A stretch of DNA of 64,000 nt from Ovis canadensis (Eukaryota; Chordata; Mammalia; Artiodactyla; Bovidae), in contig NC_091255.1 of the NCBI RefSeq assembly GCF_042477335.2, forward strand, positions 22,174,501-22,238,500, written 5' to 3'. Below are positions 62,201 through 64,000 of this stretch, in pieces. The position numbers and the translations under genes are program-made. The notes under the pieces were generated by a model, which did no database searches, was not told the DNA's origin, and saw only the letters and a program-made list of their open reading frames with translations. Position 1 is the stretch's first letter. The number at the start of each line of letters is the position of its first letter.

Positions 62201-63005
62201 GCTCTCAAATTATCACTCTAAATTCCCTTCCACTCTATTTAAGTCCTTCTATTAGAGATGGGAACCACATAGGCACACAAACCCCCTCTCACTCTTCTCA
62301 TTAAATTCCAGCTCACTCTGAAAATCTTGAGGCATCATAGACTGGCTGCTGCTGCCTTTTGCACAGTCCACAGATTGCCGCTCTGCCAATAGCTCCAAGT
62401 CTTACTGAGCGTTAAAATAACTGAAAGTGGCCACAGGAGCCTAGTGACTTGAAGGCTTCCGGTGAGAGGGAATGCACTGTCTTCAAAGGAAATTGCATCA
62501 ATTTGGGGTCTGCCCTAATTTTTAGAAAATAATTTCCAATAACTGAACCACATTTCGCTTCCTTGTAATTTCCAGAGCCACAAAACAAAACAAAAACACA
62601 GCTACAAACAGTAAAATAAAAGAACGTTTGGGAAAACTCTCGTATTTAACAATGAATAATTCATCCATTTAAGGAATCAAAAACTTACCCAAAGATTTAC
62701 TCTCTGCTGTCTGTTCGAGCTCTCTGAAAGCACTATATTTATCACCAGGCTCTATGATGAAAAGACAGAAGCTCAATTAAGGTTAGGAACCTTGAGATCA
62801 CAACTCAAGGACATTTACCATAAAAGGTCACCACTAAAAACTAAGATTTACATTCACAGGTTCATGAATTTATGAACTGCTTTTACCTCCAAACGGAACC
62901 GTATTTTCAGAGGGCTTGTCAGCTGCAATTCCTTTAAATACAGCATATTTATCCGTTGAAGCTGATGCTTTAGTTCCAGGAAGAGGCATCAACAAAGAAG
63001 GGGCA
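23164..63005 (-). CDS. SYNRG: SYNRG (gamma-synergin, AP1GBP1), 3' part of the gene: span of ten coding exons plus one cassette exon
   Basis: Spliced minus-strand gene whose exons are listed separately. In transcript order they are 63005-62887, 62751-62689, 58545-57598, 49210-48617, 47271-47108, 46093-46040, 45547-45451, 40278-40140, 24803-24693, optional 24332-24297, and 23295-23164. Every junction is GT-AG and the codon phases join without a break, giving about 818 codons including the stop. Gamma-synergin binds the gamma-adaptin ear of AP-1 and works in clathrin traffic at the trans-Golgi network and endosomes. The acidic D-F-x-x-F motifs seen here are the known type of AP-1 ear ligand. The N-terminal exons, including the EH domain known in this family, lie beyond position 64000. 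No inactivating change is visible. The gene converges with DUSP14. Confidence 0.96.
24297..24332 (-). CDS. SYNRG: SYNRG optional 36-bp cassette microexon
   Basis: Between the last two constitutive exons, a segment bounded by TTATTTCAG and GTATGA encodes 12 charged residues, [12 protein letters not shown], in phase 0. The flanking exons also join in phase 0 without it, so inclusion is optional. Both sites are weak: the pyrimidine tract is interrupted and the exon ends AAA|GTATGA. That suits an alternatively spliced exon. I recall an equivalent insert in human gamma-synergin isoforms, but I cannot verify it here. Confidence 0.8.
24693..24803 (-). CDS. SYNRG: SYNRG coding exon, 111 bp
   Basis: Acceptor GTCATCACAG|CCTGAT and donor GAGCCGG|GTAAGT. 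Exactly 37 codons from PDENSLDF to VDSRSR, phase 0 at both ends. Contains [20 protein letters not shown], with three Cys residues. It is separated from the 139-bp exon by a 15.3-kb intron full of repeats. Confidence 0.95.
25720..25800. mobile_element. Short mariner-type palindromic element (internally deleted)
   Basis: About 80 bp bounded by imperfect inverted termini, TGGGCTGGCCAAAGAGTTCA on the left and GACCTTGTATGCCAACCCAA on the right. This is the TGGGTTGGCCAAAAAGTTCG terminus of ruminant mariner elements. The left flank is TA, the mariner target; the right flank has mutated. Lies in the 15.3-kb SYNRG intron. Confidence 0.8.
25960..26485 (+). mobile_element. L1M 3' fragment
   Basis: AATTCCTAGGTATTTATCCAAG, ATGTTCACAGCAGCTCTATTC, AAATATTACTCAGTGATAAA and AGTACATTTGTCAAAACTGT follow the L1M ORF2/3' UTR order. 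Confidence 0.75.
26510..27560 (+). mobile_element. Ruminant L1 3' end, 5'-truncated
   Basis: ORF2 tail and 3' UTR: AAAATGGGCAGAGGACCTAA, ACTGTTGGTGGGAATATAAA, CCCACTGTACAGCCCAGAGA, TTATACTTCAATATAAAAAA terminus. Confidence 0.9.
27640..27795 (+). mobile_element. hAT-Charlie MER fragment (MER5B/MER20-type)
   Basis: CACCATTGACATTTTAAGCTGG, CATGCAGGATGTTTAGCAGG and ATCCCTGGC match a common MER DNA transposon. Subfamily is not certain. Confidence 0.6.
27961..28056 (-). mobile_element. CHR SINE, partial
   Basis: Preceded by a T-run; CACGTGGGATCTTAGTTGCC and CTGCCAGGGAAGTTCTT. Confidence 0.75.
28513..28770 (+). mobile_element. Full-length CHR SINE
   Basis: GACTTCCTGGTGGTCCAGTG head, GATTCGACTCCTGG, tail GAAGACCCAGCACAGCCGAAA. 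Confidence 0.92.
30384..30656 (+). mobile_element. Bov-A2 SINE dimer with (AGC)n tail
   Basis: Two Bov-A units in tandem: the first ends CGGGCACGACTGAGTGACTT, then CACTTTTCACTTTCATGCA, then a second unit ending CGGACACGACTGAAGCGACC and AGCAGCAGC. This is the canonical Bov-A2 structure. Confidence 0.94.
31005..31885 (-). mobile_element. MLT1-type LTR (ERVL-MaLR), split by Bov-B
   Basis: Antisense MLT1 order is visible in two pieces. 31060-31290 has ATTCTCTTAGAGTTCTGGAG; 31680-31885 has CTTCCTCTTATAAGGATCCTTG, TTAATGTAATCACATCTGCA and CACAGGTTCTAGGGCTTAGA. Solitary, non-coding remnant of an ancient endogenous retroviral LTR. Confidence 0.75.
31285..31662 (+). mobile_element. Bov-B LINE fragment inside the MLT1 LTR
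   Basis: TATTGGAAGAAAAGCTATGACA, GTGGTCACGTATGGATGTGAGA, CAATACTTTGGCCACCTGAT, GACCCTGATGCTGGGAGAGA. Followed at 31663-31676 by a fragment resembling a CHR end (CCACCAGGGAAGTCC). Frameshifted. Confidence 0.88.
32286..32592 (+). mobile_element. Full-length CHR SINE
   Basis: GACTTCCCTGGTGGCACAGT head, GATCCCTGATCCAGGAAGAC, tail GACCCACAGCAACAAAAAAA. Confidence 0.92.
32960..33135 (+). mobile_element. MIR SINE
   Basis: CATTCAAATCCCAGGTTTG, GAGCTCCAACTTCTGCACTT, GTAAAACTGGGGATTATG, AAGGTCCAGCA match the MIR core and 3' part. Confidence 0.65.
33358..33670 (+). mobile_element. Bov-B LINE 3' end
   Basis: AGATCCAACCAGTCCATTCT, CTCTGATGCTGGGAGGGATT, GATGGCTGGATGGCATCACT, ending CGACTGAGCGGCTGAACTGA. 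Confidence 0.94.
34860..35065 (+). mobile_element. MIR SINE
   Basis: CTTCAGTTTCTTCATTTA, TAATATTATTATCTACC-like sequence and TGGCACACAGTAAGCACTCA with GTAAACGTTGGCTAATGATG are diagnostic of the MIR 3' part. Confidence 0.75.
35402..35565 (+). mobile_element. CHR SINE
   Basis: GACTTCCTGGTGGTCCAAGG head, GTTTGATCCCTGGTCAGGAA, tail CAGCACAGCCAAATGAAACA. Confidence 0.88.
36880..37392 (+). mobile_element. Ruminant L1 3' end with nested CHR SINE
   Basis: GATATCACTTACATATGGAA, CTTATGGTTACCAGAGGAAA followed by a G12-13 run at about 37014-37026, CACGGGGAAGTATACCCAGT. The L1 tail resumes after the SINE at 37364 (CAACTGTATTTCAGTTAAA). Confidence 0.9.
37236..37363 (-). mobile_element. CHR SINE inside L1
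   Basis: TGGCTGAACTGTGCATTCGG, GGGACTGAACCCACGTCCGC, GACCACCAGGGAAGCCCCC on the reverse strand. Confidence 0.88.
39110..39662 (-). mobile_element. Ruminant L1 3' end, antisense
   Basis: GTAGAATATTAGTTTCATCT, TTGGATTCCACATATAAGTGA, CCACCCACATTGCTGCAGAT, TTCCATCTTCTTTATCCATT, GGTGCACGTATCTTTTTAAA. Confidence 0.9.
39684..39834 (+). mobile_element. Bov-A SINE unit (truncated head)
   Basis: GGTTGGGAAGATCCCCTGGA to CAGACACGACTGAGCGACTT and CACTATCACTTTCACT. Confidence 0.92.
40140..40278 (-). CDS. SYNRG: SYNRG coding exon, 139 bp
   Basis: Acceptor CCTGTCAG|GTGTTG and donor CTCACG|GTAAGC. It completes Gly, then [20 protein letters not shown] and onward through [19 protein letters not shown] to SLATLT, ending in phase 0. 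The heptad-like Leu/Ile spacing suggests amphipathic helices. Confidence 0.96.
40436..41126 (-). mobile_element. CHR SINE interrupted by an L1 insertion
   Basis: Left piece 40436-40522 (GACCAGGGATTGAACCTGCA). Right piece 41085-41126 resumes with GAAGTCTTAACCACTGGATC and ends CCCCAGGGAAGCCC. The L1 between them explains the gap. Confidence 0.88.
40523..41084 (-). mobile_element. Ruminant L1 3' end inserted into a CHR SINE, with target-site duplication
   Basis: Starts with a TTTATTTATTT run (antisense poly(A) tail), then TTACTTTACAATATGGTAGT, GTCATCCCAGTGCACCAGCC, ending at ATCTGCCGATGGACATCTAG. Flanked by GGAAGCATGGAGTCTT (40507-40522) and GGAAGTGTGAAGTCTT (41085-41100). Confidence 0.93.
41160..41395 (+). 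mobile_element. MIR SINE
   Basis: GAGTGCAGACTCTAGAGCTA, GATTCAAGTCCAAGCTCTGC, CACTTACTAGCTGTGTAACC, TCAGTTTCCTCA: a clear and long MIR core. Confidence 0.9.
41535..43780 (+). mobile_element. Tigger1 DNA transposon (pogo group), decayed
   Basis: Pieces of the Tigger1 transposase are readable in shifting frames from about 41860 to 43560. They include [13 protein letters not shown] and NPRALKNYA near 42520-42600, then sequence for a LLQSHDKSL segment near 43180 and a [11 protein letters not shown] segment near 43300. The 3' inverted-terminal region is visible at 43735-43780 (GCAGTGGTCTGGAATC). The 5' terminus is not recognisable. Deletions, stops and A-runs (42720) make it inactive. It sits in a SYNRG intron, opposite to the gene. 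Tigger1 is an extinct eutherian element. Confidence 0.92.
43781..43978 (-). mobile_element. Bov-tA SINE at the end of Tigger1
   Basis: AGTGAAGTGAAAGTCGCTCA, CCAGGCCAGAATACTGGAGT, ending GAGCCACAAGGGAAGCCC. It abuts the Tigger1 terminal region. Confidence 0.93.
43979..44098 (-). mobile_element. Second, partial Bov-tA SINE in tandem
   Basis: CCTGGAGTGGGTAACCTGCC, GGAATCAAACTGGAGTCTCC, ending CAGCTATCAGGGAAGCCCC. It contains the tRNA-like head and a shortened body, directly joined to the first copy. Confidence 0.88.
45451..45547 (-). CDS. SYNRG: SYNRG coding exon, 97 bp
   Basis: Acceptor CTTTATAG|GTCATT and donor TTATTAG|GTATGTG. It begins [13 protein letters not shown] and ends GMEYLL plus the first base of a Gly codon. 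It forms part of the conserved C-terminal helical region. Confidence 0.95.
46040..46093 (-). CDS. SYNRG: SYNRG coding exon, 54 bp
   Basis: Acceptor GACTTTCAG|GAGAATG and donor CTGGAG|GTGAGT. Exactly 18 codons, [18 protein letters not shown], phase 0 at both ends. From here the protein changes from low-complexity linker to a Trp/Leu-rich, probably helical C-terminal region. A 54-bp symmetric exon can be skipped in frame. Confidence 0.95.
46655..46782 (-). mobile_element. CHR SINE
   Basis: TTTTTGGCCATGAGGCATGT, GACCAGCAACTGAATCC, CTTCCAGGGAAGTCCCC. Diverged copy in the intron between the 54-bp and 164-bp SYNRG exons. Confidence 0.85.
47108..47271 (-). CDS. SYNRG: SYNRG coding exon, 164 bp
   Basis: Acceptor TCTCCCCCAG|GATCAC and donor GTGGAG|GTGAGC. 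It completes a Gly codon, then encodes [20 protein letters not shown] and continues to [12 protein letters not shown]. The KRSLSLG stretch looks like a basophilic kinase or 14-3-3 type site, by motif only. It ends on a whole codon (phase 0). Confidence 0.96.
47771..48050 (+). repeat. Minisatellite: five tandem copies of a 56-bp unit
   Basis: Units begin at 47771, 47827, 47883, 47939 and 47995, each exactly 56 bp and starting ATGACACAGGGCAGACC (AGGATACAGGG in unit 2). Copies differ at a few positions only. It lies in the SYNRG intron between the 594-bp and 164-bp exons. 56 is not a multiple of three, so the open frame across it is not a repeated protein. Confidence 0.97.
48617..49210 (-). CDS. 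SYNRG: SYNRG coding exon, 594 bp
   Basis: Acceptor CCCTTTCAG|ATATAG and donor TTCAGG|GTGAGT. It begins by completing the Asp codon left by the 948-bp exon, then reads [16 protein letters not shown]. It ends in FDLSVQ plus the first base of a Gly codon. AP-1 ear-type motifs include GDFRDF and DDFGEF in the C-terminal half. LKYAAF near the start resembles the DKYxxF series. It is Ser/Thr-rich and low in hydrophobics, consistent with a disordered scaffold. Confidence 0.97.
50060..50250 (+). mobile_element. MIR SINE
   Basis: CAGACAGACCTGCCTTCAAC, TGCGCCACCTACCACTTGTG, AATATCTCAACTTTGGCTTG match MIR order; a short A-run is inserted at about 50167. Confidence 0.75.
53224..53310. repeat. A-rich (AAAT)n simple repeat
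   Basis: Irregular AAATA/AAAATA repeats over about 87 bases. No gene. Confidence 0.9.
55390..55426 (+). repeat. G-rich tract with G-quadruplex potential
   Basis: Five runs of four or more G separated by 1-5 bases. C-rich in the SYNRG transcript; the G-rich strand is the transcribed template. Confidence 0.85.
56749..56769. repeat. (TA)n microsatellite
   Basis: Ten uninterrupted TA dinucleotides in a SYNRG intron. Confidence 0.9.
57598..58545 (-). CDS. SYNRG: SYNRG large central coding exon with AP-1 ear-binding motifs
   Basis: 948 bp, 315 full codons plus split codons at each end. Acceptor TTTCTTTCAG|GAGAAAA and donor GCCGCAG|GTGAGG. The segment is acidic, rich in Ser/Thr and without predicted globular structure. 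Counting from the first whole codon, Phe-rich acidic motifs occur at about 1-6 (ENFAEF), 12-18 (DDGFTDF), 114-119 (DDFGEF), 135-140 (DDFADF) and 219-225 (DDDFADF). These are the type of short motif that binds the gamma-ear of AP-1 and of GGAs. DKYEAL (156-161) and KYDVF (190-194) add to the DKYxxF series. A long open frame on the opposite strand here is only a shadow of this exon. Confidence 0.97.
58546..62688 (-). other. SYNRG: SYNRG intron, 4.1 kb
   Basis: AT-rich. The only recognised repeat is a Bov-tA SINE at 59576-59785. No exon-like frame with splice sites was found. Confidence 0.75.
59576..59785 (+). mobile_element. Full-length Bov-tA SINE
   Basis: GGGCTTCCCTGGTGGCTCAG head, GCAATGCGGGAGGCCTGGGT, GGGAAGATCCTCTGGAGGAG, end CGGACGCAACTGAGCAACG. 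One of the least diverged copies in the window. Confidence 0.94.
62689..62751 (-). CDS. SYNRG: SYNRG coding exon, 63 bp
   Basis: Acceptor ATCATAG|AG and donor TTTGG|GTAAGT. It starts with two bases that complete a Glu codon and ends with one base that completes a Gly codon with the next exon. It encodes [20 protein letters not shown], including a second DKYxxF motif. Length is a multiple of three, so skipping would keep the frame. Confidence 0.93.
62887..63005 (-). CDS. SYNRG: SYNRG coding exon (first in the window)
   Basis: 119 bp. The acceptor is a T-rich tract plus TTTTAG just above 63005, and the donor is GGAG|GTAAAAG. One base completes the codon from the upstream exon, 39 codons follow, and one base carries over. 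It encodes [11 protein letters not shown], then the motif [10 protein letters not shown], and ends PFG/E. The motif is the first of several DKYxxF-like repeats in the protein. The matching upstream exon is outside the window. Confidence 0.93.
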
Positions 63006-64000
63006 CTAAAAGGGAAAAAGAAATATTTCTTAATGCCTAGAACATTGTCTCCCTACCATGTCATCAAGGAAGAACTTAGAACTAAAATGGCACACAGATA
63101 CCTAGTAAAAACTCGTGGCTCCCTGCTTTAAAGAAACTATATATGTATACCACATAAGACCAAAGTCGTTGATTATGTGAAGAGGGGTCAGATCCATGCT
63201 GACCATCTAAATCATCTTTTAAGCCATAAAAACCACTGGAGTGGTTTCTGGTGGTCCAGTGATTAAGAATCCGCCTGCCCATGTAGGGGCCACGGGTTCC
63301 ATACATGCCACAGGGCAGCAAAGCTTGTGTGCCACAATACCTAGCCCGCGCTCCAGAGCCTGAGTGCAGCAACTCCTGAAGCCCGGACTCCTAGAGCCGG
63401 TGCTCTGAACCAGAGACGCCACCGCGGCGAGCAGCCTGTGTGCGGCGACCAAGGGTCACCTCTGCTCTCCCCTACCAGAGAAAGCCCGTGCGCAGCAAGG
63501 AAGACCCAGCATAGCCAAAAAATAAATTAATTAGTTACAGGACAAAACCCACTGGAGTGGCATTAGAAACAATTATTATAGAACAACGACCATCTACAAC
63601 TTTATATTTAGGTCCATAAATCTGTGAAAGTGAACTGCTCCAAGTACGTAAACCCAGTATTTTAACCCAGTTAAGCTTCATGTAAATTATTCTCTCAGAT
63701 GGGTTCAGAATGCAGAGGCGGAATAGTTAAGATAAAAATCTATTTCTGCAGTGCTTCAACCAAGATGCAAACTGTCCCTCTTGATCACACTACACTGCTT
63801 ACTGGCAGGAGTTCCCATCTATGATAAGCAACAGTAACAGTTAACACAATCAATCTGCATTATTACAAGGATCACATCAAGAAGTTCCAGAAGCTATCTT
63901 TGCAGCAAAACAACAATCACTTCAAAATTAGATAAAGATACTTTTGCCTGTGGACACGTTTCCCTGCTGAATGGAAACAGTGTAATGAGTAGTATCTGTG
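63006..64000 (-). other. SYNRG: SYNRG intron, partial
   Basis: Intron upstream of the first exon seen. It contains a full-length CHR SINE at about 63244-63537. No additional exon is visible before the window ends. Confidence 0.75.
63244..63537 (+). mobile_element. Full-length CHR SINE
   Basis: TTTCTGGTGGTCCAGTGATT head, CACGGGTTCCATACATGCCA, tail GAAGACCCAGCATAGCCAAA. Confidence 0.9.

Overview
The window is nuclear DNA from a pecoran ruminant, most likely a bovid such as cattle, sheep or goat. The evidence is the dense set of ruminant-specific retroposons (Bov-tA, Bov-A2, CHR tRNA-derived SINEs and Bov-B/RTE LINEs) around two single-copy mammalian genes. Those genes, DUSP14 (+ strand) and SYNRG (- strand), lie tail to tail. 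The same arrangement is found in the human 17q12 block, which I recall corresponds to cattle chromosome 19. This is an ordinary eukaryotic locus: there are no operons, phages, CRISPR arrays or bacterial-type systems.

Layout. 1-17856 holds no recognisable coding exon. It is upstream of, or a 5' intron of, DUSP14, and is packed with nested repeats: Bov-tA and CHR SINEs, a long decayed minus-strand L1 (7.6-12.1 kb), a Bov-B fragment (13.66-14.56 kb) and a second L1 block (14.56-15.88 kb). 17857-19205 is the DUSP14 terminal exon, with a complete 198-residue CDS at 17949-18545 and two possible poly(A) signals. 19206-20869 is the short convergent intergenic gap. From 20870 to the end of the window is the 3' part of SYNRG, read right to left. 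I place ten coding exons plus one 36-bp cassette microexon. All splice sites are GT-AG and all phases join, giving about 818 codons, or roughly the C-terminal 60% of gamma-synergin. The N-terminal exons lie beyond position 64000.

The SYNRG introns contain a decayed Tigger1 DNA transposon, a mariner-type palindrome, an MLT1 LTR split by Bov-B, an L1 inserted in a CHR SINE with visible target-site duplications, and a 5 x 56-bp minisatellite. The stretch from about 46.8 to 59.6 kb has almost no recognisable ruminant SINEs.

Function. DUSP14 is a small dual-specificity phosphatase acting in MAPK and T-cell signalling. SYNRG is an AP-1 adaptor partner in clathrin traffic at the trans-Golgi network and endosomes. 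Their adjacency is positional, and I see no sign that they work together. I found no undescribed biological system. The most useful leads are the SYNRG microexon and alternative 3' ends, a repeated DKYxxF/L motif in SYNRG, DUSP14 UTR control elements, and the intronic minisatellite.
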